DNA of 64,000 nt from Methanoplanus endosymbiosus (GCF_024662215.1 NZ_CP096115.1:434001-498000); one strand, 5' to 3'; numbered from the stretch's first letter, positions 53,696 to 63,051 are shown. Made by a program: numbers and translations. Notes: generated by a model from the sequence alone, not told the origin.

Positions 53696-55669
53696 TTATG
53701 GGCTGAACTTTACAAAAATGAGCTTAATATATAACGCTCCAGAACCGGAATCTGATAACATGCCCTCGCAGCCATCCGGGGATGGAACTTCTATTCTGCC
53801 ATTATATCGCTCAAGAAGCATTTTTGCAATATACAGAGGAAGATTCTCTCTGTTAAGTCCAGGACTGTAAAATCTGCTGCTGTCAGTCAGGTATTCAAGT
53901 CCCGGCGGGAGATTGTTCAGTGAAAATTCCAGTATTAATAATACTCTTTCATCAGCAGATTCTGTCCTGACTGAGACGTACAGCTGATCCTTTGCCTGCC
54001 TGGCAATATATGATATAATATTCAAAAATAAGAGATAGAGATAATCATCGGCATAGACAGATTCACCTGAATTCCCCAGAATAAATTTTATATCCGGAAG
54101 ATAACCCACAACGCACTCCAGAGCAGAATCAAGCTGAACAACCCTGAGATCATTTACTGAAAATGAATCCGCACCTGAGAGCAGAGAGAGATTTTTTATG
54201 TGATCTCTGTACTTATCCGGAAAATTAATTACTTCAGAACTGTAACGTCCGGCTGTATTCCCCACTATATCTCCACCGGAATCATCTATGGAATTATTCT
54301 GGGAGATCTCTCCGGAAATATCATTATAAATGTCAGATAAATCCTCTATTGCAATTTTAAGGCCATCACATATGTCTGAATATTCCTGGTCGATCTTCTC
54401 CTGAATTATGCACCGGACGAGAGCCGTGCCGATCTCCTGACCAATCTTTTCAAGAGTAATCTTTTCAAACTGTGTAAATGATGCTTTTGAATCACGGGCT
54501 ACAAAGAGAGCACCGACAACCGCATTATCTGAGATGAGGGGTATTCCTGCATAGCAGATAATTCCAAGGTCCTCCATAATTTCCGTATCTGAAATTTCGG
54601 GAAGATTATCCGGAAGATTTTCAATATACCGTGGCTGTGCTGCAAAAAATATTATATTATATGGCCATTCCCTGATATTTATCTCAGAATATTTATCCTC
54701 AAACCAGGAAGGAATTCTTTTAATTCCAAGAAGGTCGGCTGTTATACCGTCATCATTTTTTGCATATATCCAGGAAGCATCAAGATCAAGCTCAGTAAGG
54801 CATGCCTCAAGAAGTGTGTCAAGCATCTCATCGACAAAGACAGATGAATTCGCTGCGCCCAGTATCTGGTTCAGAATAATATTCTTTTTTTTCAGGGACA
54901 TCTCTTCAGTTCTGGCATTAATTCTCTTACTGATGTCCCGGACTAAAAACTGAATGCCGGAAAGACCTTCATATATTACAGGAAATGAAGAGATCTCTAC
55001 CAGTTCAGTTCGTCCGTCGTACAGTTTGATCTCGGATTCAAACGGGAATTTAAATATCCCTGCGCAGAACTGTTCATATATCTCAGAAAATCTCTTCCCA
55101 GATACCAGATTAATATAATCTTCAGGAGACTTTCCGATAATATCATAGCGGTTTTTAATTCTGAAAAATTCTATTCCGGAATTATTGATATATGATACTT
55201 TTCCGCCAACAACAACAAAGACAGTCTCAGGCAGATTCTCCACAAGGAAACTGAAATGGAAATACTGATCAAAGTATGTATTATCCTTTATAGAGATTGC
55301 AGTCACTCTTTCAGTTCTCCTGTTTGTCCTTTTGGACATTCTGACCGGCCGTCTTCTGCCTCCTGACAGCATCCTCTGCTTATCTCCGGCATTATCTGTT
55401 AAATCTGAAGGAATGGCAGAGATAAGAATATTTTCTGTTCCCGGTATTTTTGCAGCTGTGTAAACAAACCTGTGGTTGCCGCCGCTATTGTCATAAAAAT
55501 TAATTTCAGTGGTTTTTGGGGAGTTATATCGATCATTTAACCGGGAGTCATTAAATTCTCTTGAATAATCTGAGCTTTTCTCCGGTTTTAGACGATAAAA
55601 ATTAAGTTTATCATCTAATTTATCCTCAGATATCCCAAAGATATCAAAGAATAACGAATTCGCAATCAT
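53696..55669 (-). CDS. PAS-PAS-GAF sensor with degenerate kinase domain, frame broken at a G7 run
   Basis: A 657-aa frame from ATG 55669. Its first residues (MIANSLFFDIFGISEDKLDD) are the middle of a PAS domain whose start lies upstream in frame (GVNLVIDKFGNV) but without ATG, GTG or TTG back to a stop at 55835 or so. The rest has a second PAS (~125-235), a GAF (~265-420) and a C-terminal ATPase-like domain (~545-655) with a worn N-box (LFLNIISYIARQ) and no clear G1. The missing N-terminus is in another frame from ATG 55884, joined at a run of seven G. If that frame is restored the protein is about 730 aa. A sequencing error, phase variation or programmed slip could explain it. Confidence 0.75.
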   Translation of the reverse strand: MIANSLFFDIFGISEDKLDDKLNFYRLKPEKSSDYSREFNDSRLNDRYNSPKTTEINFYDNSGGNHRFVYTAAKIPGTENILISAIPSDLTDNAGDKQRMLSGGRRRPVRMSKRTNRRTERVTAISIKDNTYFDQYFHFSFLVENLPETVFVVVGGKVSYINNSGIEFFRIKNRYDIIGKSPEDYINLVSGKRFSEIYEQFCAGIFKFPFESEIKLYDGRTELVEISSFPVIYEGLSGIQFLVRDISKRINARTEEMSLKKKNIILNQILGAANSSVFVDEMLDTLLEACLTELDLDASWIYAKNDDGITADLLGIKRIPSWFEDKYSEINIREWPYNIIFFAAQPRYIENLPDNLPEISDTEIMEDLGIICYAGIPLISDNAVVGALFVARDSKASFTQFEKITLEKIGQEIGTALVRCIIQEKIDQEYSDICDGLKIAIEDLSDIYNDISGEISQNNSIDDSGGDIVGNTAGRYSSEVINFPDKYRDHIKNLSLLSGADSFSVNDLRVVQLDSALECVVGYLPDIKFILGNSGESVYADDYLYLLFLNIISYIARQAKDQLYVSVRTESADERVLLILEFSLNNLPPGLEYLTDSSRFYSPGLNRENLPLYIAKMLLERYNGRIEVPSPDGCEGMLSDSGSGALYIKLIFVKFSP

Positions 55670-55734
55670 AACATTTCCAAATTTATCAATTACTAAATTA
55701 ACACCTTCAGTGTCAGAAAAAAAAGAACATTTCC

Positions 55735-55884
55735 CTATATTTTTTTCAACTCCGGAAATATTATCTGATTTAATGTTACCTGATTCAGGATACTCTGGTA
55801 TAATAACCCCCCCGTAAGGTAATTTATATTATATAATCCGGACATATAAACATACTCATTTACTCTTTTGGGTTTGGCAGACAT
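55735..55884 (-). pseudogene. out-of-frame 5' part of the PAS-GAF sensor gene
   Basis: From ATG 55884 the frame reads MSAKPKRVNEYVYMSGLYNI, passes the G7 run (55807-55813) and stops at 55735. One extra G would carry it into the frame that leads to the PAS start and ATG 55669. No other convincing start for that PAS domain exists. Confidence 0.55.
55807..55813. repeat. homopolymer C7/G7 at a frame junction
   Basis: Seven C on the plus strand (G on the coding strand) lie where the two frames of the sensor gene must join. A T8 run follows in the coding strand at 55717-55724, a second place where slippage could occur. Confidence 0.85.
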
Positions 55885-56060
55885 TGTCCCCAAAAAAAGC
55901 CCTGATTTAAAGATTAACCATAATATGTGGCCAAATCCCCACACATCCAGATAAATGCTGTGGATTTCATACAATATTTCTCACTGATCAGATGATCATC
56001 AGAAACTGATCAGAATATCCGGTGAATGTTAAATTATAGTTCTGACATATAATAATATAG

Positions 56061-56750
56061 ATGAATAACGGCAAAAACAATAAAAAAATATCACCTGAAG
56101 GAATCCTCTTTGATATGGATAATACCCTCTATGACTTTGCCGAAGCCAAAATTACTGCATGCAGCAGAGTTGCGGAGATTGTCGGTTCCGGCACGGGGGA
56201 AGAACTGCTCAGGCATTTCCTGACCGGCCCTCACGGTTTTGAAAACCATGAAAATATCCGTGATTTTATGGCATTAAAAGGGGTTGAGTCGCCGGAAATA
56301 TTTGAAGAGTCAGTCACTGTATATGAGGAGTTAAAACTCTCGTCAATAAAGTTATATCCGGAAGTAAAGGAGACTCTTGAGAAGATCTCGGAGAGTGGCT
56401 ACAGGATGGCAATTGTTACAGATGCTGATACAGAAAACGCTGAGAAGAGGCTCAACAAAACAGAGATCCGTGATTTTTTTGAATTTATCGTAACTCCGGA
56501 TGTCACCGGAAAGAGAAAACCCTCGCATGAAAATTTCCACAGGGGCCTGAAAAGCATTGACGCATCGCCTGAAAAATCAATGGTCGTTGGTGACAGTCCA
56601 AAGAGAGAGATTGTGCCGGGAAATGAGATGGGGCTTTATACTGTATATGCAAAATACGGTGACTGGCTTAAAATGCCATTTATGAATATTAAACCATGCC
56701 ATACCATTGAGAGATTTTCAGAACTAAATGATATCATCATTCTTGACTGA
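56061..56750 (+). CDS. HAD-superfamily hydrolase
   Basis: A 229-aa HAD phosphatase: motif I LFDMDNTLYD (Asp nucleophile), motif II IVTDAD, a Lys in GKRKPSHENF, and motif IV VVGDSPKREI, with a helical cap between. It looks like the phosphoglycolate phosphatase/pyrimidine nucleotidase group; the substrate is unknown. TATA-like AAATTATA lies about 27 bp before the ATG. Single-gene unit. Confidence 0.92.
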   Translation: MNNGKNNKKISPEGILFDMDNTLYDFAEAKITACSRVAEIVGSGTGEELLRHFLTGPHGFENHENIRDFMALKGVESPEIFEESVTVYEELKLSSIKLYPEVKETLEKISESGYRMAIVTDADTENAEKRLNKTEIRDFFEFIVTPDVTGKRKPSHENFHRGLKSIDASPEKSMVVGDSPKREIVPGNEMGLYTVYAKYGDWLKMPFMNIKPCHTIERFSELNDIIILD

Positions 56751-56915
56751 GAGATCAATGCTGACCGGACATAGTTCCAAATCCTAAATTCTAAATTATA
56801 ATTCCAAATTCCAGATTCCGGAATCTTTCAGAAACCTGAATTGGCATAAAGGCTCTTATGCCAAAAGATCACCTGCACTTTTTTGGATATTATCTGCAAA
56901 ATATGTGATTATAAT

Positions 56916-57767
56916 TCATATCAGAGGTTTTGGGTCATTTCCACCCATATATGGCAGGTTCATACCTTTGACAAAGACCTGCTTATCTGAATTCATAAGT
57001 TTATCAAATATTATTTTTCTGCCTCTTTTTGTCATGGCATATACAGGCACTGAATTTCCGGCCTGCACAAGTGCTTTTTTTCCTGCAATATTTCTGAGAT
57101 GTACAGAGGCACATGCAGATATCAGATCACAGTTATCTGAGAGTATCTCTGCATCCTGAGGCGAAATTCCGGTGGTGTGAACTGCCACAATCACAGCCTC
57201 CGGATATTCGCAGCGGATCTCTTCAGAGAGAGCGGCAGAGGCAACTGTCACCGCCGGATTTTTGTATCCGGAATTTACTGCACTTTTAAGAGCAGATAAC
57301 GGATTGATGGACGCAGTTTCTATGTCTGTTACAATTCCGCCTGCATCTTCGATTCTTTCAATGACCTGCCTGTACGGCACTGTCTTTACAAGCCCTGACA
57401 TTCTGCCGCCGATTCCCTGCACAAGCAAGGGGTTGTCACAGACAACACTTCCTGCGCCGTCACATGCAATGACTGCACAGTCAATAATTCCGGACCTTAA
57501 GGCATTTGACAGCAGTTCTGATGCCCCGAAGAGAACAAAATCATCATCACTGATAACATCCCTTTCGGGCGTGCACATGCCAAAGGATGACATCCTCTCC
57601 TCAATATTCTTTTTTATCTCCGGAATTTCCATCTGAATTACAGGGTAACCGAATTTCCGGGCAAGAGGGCAGCTTTTGAGCAGGGGTTCCCCGACACTGA
57701 CAACAATTCCGTTACTGACAACAACCCTTGCCATACCTGCCGCCTCAATGATATGTTCATCTGTCAT
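56916..57767 (-). CDS. methanogenesis marker protein 8 (DUF2099)
   Basis: A 283-aa protein of the DUF2099/marker 8 family, found almost only in methanogens: RVVVSNGIVVSVGEPLLKSC, CPLARKFGY, DCAVIACDGAGSVV, then HTTGISPQDAEILSDNCDL and VYAMTKRGRKII. Function is unproven; conserved cysteines (SCPLAR, ACDGAG, SACASV) hint at metal binding. Divergent from the DUF1624 gene with 51 bp between. Confidence 0.92.
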   Translation of the reverse strand: MTDEHIIEAAGMARVVVSNGIVVSVGEPLLKSCPLARKFGYPVIQMEIPEIKKNIEERMSSFGMCTPERDVISDDDFVLFGASELLSNALRSGIIDCAVIACDGAGSVVCDNPLLVQGIGGRMSGLVKTVPYRQVIERIEDAGGIVTDIETASINPLSALKSAVNSGYKNPAVTVASAALSEEIRCEYPEAVIVAVHTTGISPQDAEILSDNCDLISACASVHLRNIAGKKALVQAGNSVPVYAMTKRGRKIIFDKLMNSDKQVFVKGMNLPYMGGNDPKPLI

Positions 57768-57818
57768 AAATACCTGAGAATTATTTGTATAAAGAAGAAA
57801 TAAATAGTTAGTGCCGGA

Positions 57819-58697
57819 ATGACAGCAAAAGATAACAGCAACAGTAAGCCGGAGAGATTTGGAGAGATTGATTCACTCCGTGGACTTGCCTTAATGATGA
57901 TGATATTATTCCATTTTGTCTATGATCTCAGTTATTTTGGCATAGCTGACATAAACGTGAGTTCTGGCTTCTGGAAGGATTTTGCCTATGCCACAGCCTT
58001 TTTATTTGTATTCATAGCCGGAATTTCAGTCTGGATCAGCAGGAAGAGATCAGAGATTCAGCAGGAGGGTAAGCTGCATGCAGGTGATAATAAGCAGATC
58101 CAAAATAATGGCAAAAATCCTGAGAAGGAAGCGTATAATGAAAAATCTGCCGGGAAATTAAACAGGAATAATAAAATAATCAGTTTCTTCAGAGAACCGC
58201 TAAATATTAAATTCTTTAAGAGAGGACTGTTCATATACTCCCTTGGCATTCTGATTACAGTTGCCACATATCTGGCTATAGGAAGGGGATTTATAATATT
58301 TGGAATACTCCATCTGATAGGGCTGTCCATCATCCTCTCCCCACTATTTTTCGGCCTGAAAAAATATCTGCCCTTAATATCAGCAGCAATAATAATCTCC
58401 GGATTTTTTGTTCAGCATATATCCGGCCCGTACTTCCTCTTATTCTCAGGCATACATCCGGCAGATTTTGTATCAGTAGATTACGAACCGCTTCTTCCCT
58501 GGTTTGGCTTTTACCTCCTGGGGATGTACGCAGGATCAGTCCTCTACCCGAACGGTAAACGGATATTTGAAATAAAGGAGAGATTGAATCTGAATTTTCT
58601 GATAATTCCGGGGAGAAACACGCTGCCGATATATCTGATCCATCAGCCTGTAATAATACTGATTCTCTCGTTGTTATCCGGAAAAATGCTGATTTAA
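57819..58697 (+). CDS. DUF1624 membrane acyltransferase-like protein
   Basis: A 292-aa protein with about eight hydrophobic helices. The family start EIDSLRGLALMMMILFHFVY at ~14-34 is typical of the heparan-alpha-glucosaminide acetyltransferase/DUF1624 group; IFVFIAGISVW-like and YLIHQPVII stretches also fit. A charged 55-residue insert (~70-125) lies in the first cytoplasmic loop. A role in acylating surface glycans is inference. Confidence 0.85.
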   Translation: MTAKDNSNSKPERFGEIDSLRGLALMMMILFHFVYDLSYFGIADINVSSGFWKDFAYATAFLFVFIAGISVWISRKRSEIQQEGKLHAGDNKQIQNNGKNPEKEAYNEKSAGKLNRNNKIISFFREPLNIKFFKRGLFIYSLGILITVATYLAIGRGFIIFGILHLIGLSIILSPLFFGLKKYLPLISAAIIISGFFVQHISGPYFLLFSGIHPADFVSVDYEPLLPWFGFYLLGMYAGSVLYPNGKRIFEIKERLNLNFLIIPGRNTLPIYLIHQPVIILILSLLSGKMLI

Positions 58698-58757
58698 TAG
58701 TATTCAAAAGAGTAAATTTGTTTTCAGAGCAGGAGAGGTCTTCTCCATAGAAAAAAA

Positions 58758-58874
58758 TCAGGACTTAAAGAGGGGCACATCGGAAAACTCAGAGACATCA
58801 AAAAGTCCCCTCTCAGTGATTCTCAGAGACGGAATTACAGTCAGGGCAATGAATGAGAGGTACATAAACGGATC
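58758..58874 (-). pseudogene. severed 3' end of the adenine deaminase gene
   Basis: Translated on the minus strand this gives DPFMYLSFIALTVIPSLRIT then ERGLFDVSEFSDVPLFKS and a stop, the standard C-terminus of adenine deaminases. It lies on the far side of the IS element, flanked by the 8-bp target duplication, and joins in frame to the main gene part at its KDP codons. It has no start and is not expected to be translated. Confidence 0.95.
58867..58874. repeat. 8-bp target-site duplication, left copy (AACGGATC)
   Basis: AACGGATC directly before the left end of the element; the identical octamer follows the right end at 60776-60783. Eight bases is the usual IS66 duplication length. Confidence 0.95.
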
Positions 58875-60775
58875 GTATCATATCCAAAATCGGAGAAATA
58901 GGTTAAAAATGAATTTTTATAAGTTGGATGAAATGTATCTGTGTTGACCTACCGGTACATTTGAAAGGTCCTCTTTTGCAGCAACTGAATTTTTACCCTC
59001 TATTTTAAGATCATCCAAGGTTGCTTTCTGGTTTTTGCATGCTATTATCTCAGCAAGTGATTTTTGTCTATGACCATTTATGATCAAACCGGCTATATGA
59101 TCAAAGGGATTTATGTCCAACTTCTTAGCAGTTTTAACAATTGTTAAATTTCTGTCTACAACATTTGTTCCTTTCTCATTTCTTGTAAATAAGCTTATAT
59201 CACGATGTCTGACCTGTGCTCGTGCTCCAAGCTCAGCATCATTATTATGAAGAGGGACGTGAGGGTGATCTAAGAATGTGAGTAAGAAGTCTTTATTCCG
59301 GTGTGTCTTCTCAATTCTTAGGTTCAACTCTTTATATTCAGTCTCGCTGTTAAATAACTCATCAAAGTCCTTTCTAATTTTTAATGCCCACTCTGGAGAT
59401 GGATTGTCTTTATATGCTCTCATCTCTCTGTAAAATGCCCAAAACCGATCCATGAAATCTTCATGGACTTTTCTCATTACAGCAGTTTTAGGTTTTAATT
59501 TTTTATAGTGTCTGGCTTCATGAACCCAACATAACTGGTGTTCTTCAGTGATATTGTCGTATTGGGGTGCATCATCTGTAAGAAGAATTTTTGGAACTGG
59601 GTAATCTTTCTGTGATCTGTAATAAGCAATCAATCCAGCCTCAGTAACTCGCTTTTTAAGCGTTTTAAACCCTTCTTGACCAAATAACTCAACCAAACTA
59701 TTTTCTAATTCAAATTCACTAAAGCAAGAGTTGTAAATATTTTCTCTAAGTTTTTTGATCCATTTTTTTGCGGTTCTAAGATTGGATAAATGTTCAAAGG
59801 CAAACTCATTGAATAGGTACTTGGGTTCTAAAACTTCCATAATGTGCTTAACTATGCTAATTCTATCCTTTTTTGGAGAAGTTCTAAATGCTGTGAAATT
59901 ATGGTTTGAAAAGATATGTGTATTATATTGAGTGCCATTTACATTAGCTCCAGTTGTATCTGTCTGGAGGTAATCGGAGGACTTTATTCCTTCTTTTAGT
60001 ATATCTTCCGATTCTTTATCTAAAACCTCATTCTTTTCAGTTAATTTCCTTGAGATTGTAGATTGGGCTATAAAGATACCATGGTTATTTAAAAAGGCTC
60101 TAATTCCATTTTCACTCATTCCACAAATTGCTTTGCATTCAATAATAAGTGCCTTTATTCCAGGACCAAATTCTCCACCATATCCTTGAGGTCGATCAGT
60201 TAAGAGATATCTTCCTTCTGAAGGGGAATAATATTTTTCAAGTAAAAACTTTGTATTTCTCGGACGAATTTCAATGTCCTGTATGATTAATTCAGAAAAG
60301 CCTTTAAAAACTGCATCTTTCGGAAGTTTATTTTTGTCAGAGTACCAGATCTTTTCTTCATGGATTTCGATTTTATGATTACGTTTTCCTCTGCCTTTAT
60401 TTGGATTATTTTGATCTGATTTCTCTTTTTTTGAGCGTTCCTCCTCAGTAGAATGATTTTTATTGCCAGAACCCCCTTTTCTTTTTCCTTTTTTTGCGGC
60501 TTCCGGCCTACCCTGTTCACCAATTAGATGATTGTAATCATCTCTGAGTTGAAGATGCTCTTCATATAATTTATCGTATTTTGCAGATAGTTCCTCAAAG
60601 GCTGAGATGAGCAAATATATTATGTCTTTATCCGGAGAATTATCTATCCGATCAGGAGTTATTACGGATTCTAATTCTTTGAAGATACCATTTGACATAA
60701 TGTATTCTATATTTTGAATTTATAAGTACAAATTATTATCCATTATCACATTACCTCACATTATGGATATGATAC
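58875..60775 (-). mobile_element. complete IS66-like insertion sequence, 1901 bp
   Basis: The ends are imperfect inverted repeats: GTATCATATCCAAAAT on the left (58875) and GTATCATATCCATAAT read inward from 60775, with 15 of 16 matching. One transposase gene fills the element. It is flanked by perfect 8-bp duplications of AACGGATC and interrupts the adenine deaminase gene 36 or so codons before its end. Perfect duplications and intact transposase suggest a recent insertion. Confidence 0.95.
58917..60698 (-). CDS. IS66-family transposase (DDE)
   Basis: A 593-aa transposase. The N-terminal ~60 residues are coiled (ELSAKYDKLYEEHLQLRDDY), then a Lys/Gly-rich linker (~65-108), an HTH-like region (KAICGMSENGIRAFLNNHGI) and the IS66 DDE core: LQTDTTGANVNG (first D), LLTDDAPQYDN (second D), CWVHEARHYKKL, and HNNDAELGARAQVRHRD with the final acidic residue. 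It appears intact. Unlike many bacterial IS66 elements it has no tnpA/tnpB companion genes. Confidence 0.93.
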   Translation of the reverse strand: MSNGIFKELESVITPDRIDNSPDKDIIYLLISAFEELSAKYDKLYEEHLQLRDDYNHLIGEQGRPEAAKKGKRKGGSGNKNHSTEEERSKKEKSDQNNPNKGRGKRNHKIEIHEEKIWYSDKNKLPKDAVFKGFSELIIQDIEIRPRNTKFLLEKYYSPSEGRYLLTDRPQGYGGEFGPGIKALIIECKAICGMSENGIRAFLNNHGIFIAQSTISRKLTEKNEVLDKESEDILKEGIKSSDYLQTDTTGANVNGTQYNTHIFSNHNFTAFRTSPKKDRISIVKHIMEVLEPKYLFNEFAFEHLSNLRTAKKWIKKLRENIYNSCFSEFELENSLVELFGQEGFKTLKKRVTEAGLIAYYRSQKDYPVPKILLTDDAPQYDNITEEHQLCWVHEARHYKKLKPKTAVMRKVHEDFMDRFWAFYREMRAYKDNPSPEWALKIRKDFDELFNSETEYKELNLRIEKTHRNKDFLLTFLDHPHVPLHNNDAELGARAQVRHRDISLFTRNEKGTNVVDRNLTIVKTAKKLDINPFDHIAGLIINGHRQKSLAEIIACKNQKATLDDLKIEGKNSVAAKEDLSNVPVGQHRYISSNL

Positions 60776-62439
60776 AACGGATCTTTAACTGAACCGGTCT
60801 TTTCAGTAATCTCTTCAAGCTTCTTCAGTCCCTCTATAACCTCAGTATAACTTCCGGATGACATTATCCCGCCTATGTCAAGCGGAAGAATGAAGCTCTC
60901 ATCGCCGCATACAGCCGCCATGCCGCCCGAACTGTCTCTGACAAGGTTCACTGCCCTGACGATATCCGCATCCGATGCCCCGGCTGCAACAATGTTATGT
61001 GAGTCATGTGAGATGCTGGCGCAGACTGCTCCTTCTCTTATCCTGAGGCCATTTATAAGCCCTACACCACACCCAGCTGCACGATAACGGTTACAGACTA
61101 CAGCTTTGATGATGTCACGATCTATATCCGGAATAGTGGATGAATCAATCTCCTCAACAATCAGATCTGTGATTATCTGCCCGGAATTTATCCCGATAAT
61201 TCTTGCATTTCCCCTGCCGGAGATGTTAAGATCATCCTCTGTAAGTATTCCGGCATTGAAAACGGAATTAAAGCTGACTTTCTCCTCTCTTTGACTGCCG
61301 GAAAATTTAACGCCTGCAATATATGTGTCCTGAACCCTGAACTCTTCAGAGTCTGCAAGAGTACAGAAGTCTGCCCTTCTGCCCGGAGAGAGAGCGCCTC
61401 GATCCTTTAGTCCAAACCTCTCAGCCGGAGAGAGTGTTGCCATTTTTATTGCAGTTTCAGGCAAAATTCCGGCCGAGATGGCTTTCCTGATGCAGTCATC
61501 TATATGTCCGTCGTTATAGAGCATATCGGCATGGCGGTCATCGGTGCATAAAGAGCAGCGGTGTGAATTATGACAGTTTACAATTCCGGCAAGCTCTGCC
61601 AGATTCTTCTCAGTCGAACCTTCACGCAGATAGATATACATCCCTTTTCTCAGCTTTTCAAGGGCCTCCTCCTTTCGGGTACATTCATGATCGCTCTCAA
61701 TTCCCTGTGAGATATAGGCATTGAGTTCCTTACCGGAAAGTTGAGGGGAATGGCCGTCAATAATATCAAAAATTCCCAGTTTCTTCTGTACTTCAGCATC
61801 GCCAAAGATGACTCCCGGAAAATTCATCATCTCACCAAGCCCGATTATACTTTTACTGGCCGATAATTCCTTTAACGCTTCATAATCAAGTTCTGCACCC
61901 GCCTTATCCATCGGAGTTGCGGGGACGCAGCCCGGAGCCATATAATACAATGCAAGCGGTGTCTTTTCTGAATCATGGATCATGAAATTGATACCCTCAA
62001 TGCCTGCAACATTTGCTATCTCATGCGGGTCTGCAATCACCGCTGTTGTCCCGTGCGGAATTACAAGCCTGCCATATTCAAAAGGTGTCAGAAGCGAACT
62101 TTCGATATGCACATGCGAGTCAATAAGTCCGGGAATTACCCTCATACCCTTCAGATCAATATATTTCTCTGCACTGTAACCGGATTCTGAATTATCTGCG
62201 CCTTTATCTTCAGCACTGCCTGAACCAGCCCCGGACTTATTTTCATCTTCTCCGGTATTGCCCAAACCGGAACCTGACTCTTCGTTATCAGCCAGGCCGA
62301 CAATAATTCCGTCTTTCACATAAAAATCAAGCTTCAGCCATTCGCATGTAAACGGATTGAATAAAATTCCGTTTAAGAAACCAATGTCTGCTTTTTCTTC
62401 CCCAAGTGCAGATTTGAGGAGGTTCACATCCGGAGACAT
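60751..62439 (-). CDS. ade: adenine deaminase, 3' end replaced by IS sequence
   Basis: A 562-aa frame starting at ATG 62439. The catalytic parts of adenine deaminase are present: PGLIDSHVHIESSLLTPFEY (metal ligands), HSPQLSGKELNAYI, GIESDHECT and CTDDRHADMLYNDGHIDD. It converts adenine to hypoxanthine. A Gly/Ser/Glu/Asp-rich insert (~50-90) is unusual. After TGSVKDP the frame enters the IS end and stops after LYHIHNVR, losing about 34 conserved C-terminal residues found at 58758-58874. Activity is therefore doubtful. It is translation-coupled to the lipoprotein gene upstream (TAATG). Confidence 0.93.
   Translation of the reverse strand: MSPDVNLLKSALGEEKADIGFLNGILFNPFTCEWLKLDFYVKDGIIVGLADNEESGSGLGNTGEDENKSGAGSGSAEDKGADNSESGYSAEKYIDLKGMRVIPGLIDSHVHIESSLLTPFEYGRLVIPHGTTAVIADPHEIANVAGIEGINFMIHDSEKTPLALYYMAPGCVPATPMDKAGAELDYEALKELSASKSIIGLGEMMNFPGVIFGDAEVQKKLGIFDIIDGHSPQLSGKELNAYISQGIESDHECTRKEEALEKLRKGMYIYLREGSTEKNLAELAGIVNCHNSHRCSLCTDDRHADMLYNDGHIDDCIRKAISAGILPETAIKMATLSPAERFGLKDRGALSPGRRADFCTLADSEEFRVQDTYIAGVKFSGSQREEKVSFNSVFNAGILTEDDLNISGRGNARIIGINSGQIITDLIVEEIDSSTIPDIDRDIIKAVVCNRYRAAGCGVGLINGLRIREGAVCASISHDSHNIVAAGASDADIVRAVNLVRDSSGGMAAVCGDESFILPLDIGGIMSSGSYTEVIEGLKKLEEITEKTGSVKDPLYHIHNVR
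60776..60783. repeat. 8-bp target-site duplication, right copy (AACGGATC)
   Basis: Identical to the octamer at 58867-58874, on the other side of the IS66-like element. Confidence 0.95.
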
Positions 62440-62798
62440 TATTCAACACCAATATCCCTGATCTCAGCCACTTTGCGCTCATCGTTCTCGATCAGATACA
62501 AATACAGTTTATAATCTCCTTTTTCCAGTTCAATTGGAACTGAAACCAGATTTTGGCCTGTATTTAGATGTACATCCTCAACATATTTTCCGGTTTCAAT
62601 CTGCCTGAAACCGGAGAGGTCAAATACAGTAACCTGAATATAGGCATCAGCCTCGTCACCGGCATTATTAATCTCAACATTTAATAGAGGATAACTGTAC
62701 TCCACAGCCCCAAAGGATGTATCAAGACATCCGGCTGAGAATATTGCAAGTATCAGCAGCAGAGGAATTATCAGCAGGTTTTCTTTGGCAGAGATCAT
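62439..62798 (-). CDS. small secreted lipoprotein
   Basis: A 119-aa protein with a signal peptide and lipobox (LLIIPLLLILAIFSAGC, Cys24). The mature part looks like a single beta-sandwich (VEINNAGDEADAYIQVTVFD, KGDYKLYLYLIEND), similar to DUF-type CARDB/FxLD-like surface proteins, but I cannot name the family. Its stop shares bases with the adenine deaminase start (TAATG). Role unknown. Confidence 0.8.
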   Translation of the reverse strand: MISAKENLLIIPLLLILAIFSAGCLDTSFGAVEYSYPLLNVEINNAGDEADAYIQVTVFDLSGFRQIETGKYVEDVHLNTGQNLVSVPIELEKGDYKLYLYLIENDERKVAEIRDIGVE

Positions 62799-62860
62799 AG
62801 AATCAAATTAATTATCCCGGAATTTAAAATATTCGGATTAGTTCCGGCACATGGGAAATT

Positions 62861-62932
62861 ACAGTGTTTCAACATTACAGTGTTTCAACATTACAGTCAT
62901 TCATCTATGCTTCGTTTCATCTATGCTTCGTT
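62861..62932. repeat. two short 16-bp tandem duplications
   Basis: ACAGTGTTTCAACATT occurs at 62861-62876 and 62877-62892, and TCATCTATGCTTCGTT at 62901-62916 and 62917-62932, both exact. The second lies inside the dispersed repeat copy 2 and is missing from copy 1. The gap 62799-63264 otherwise holds only repeat and gene relics. Confidence 0.9.
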
Positions 62933-62986
62933 AAGTTATCCTCTCAGGAATAAATGGCGGCACTTTAAAATATCCATGAATTTTAA
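62889..62986 (+). repeat. dispersed repeat, copy 2
   Basis: Same sequence as 26811-26881 in the opposite orientation (about 85-90% alike), with one extra 16-bp unit. It has no transposase next to it, so it may be a solo end or relic of the IS630-type element. Confidence 0.75.
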
Positions 62987-63051
62987 AGTCGGATGCTTAA
63001 AGGAGAACAATTTTAATTATTGAAAGTTACGTAAATTGACTATAAACAATC

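Noticed and set aside
58867-60783. Idea that the truncated adenine deaminase simply has a short natural C-terminus
   Set aside because: The missing C-terminal residues are found in frame on the other side of the IS, with matching 8-bp duplications.
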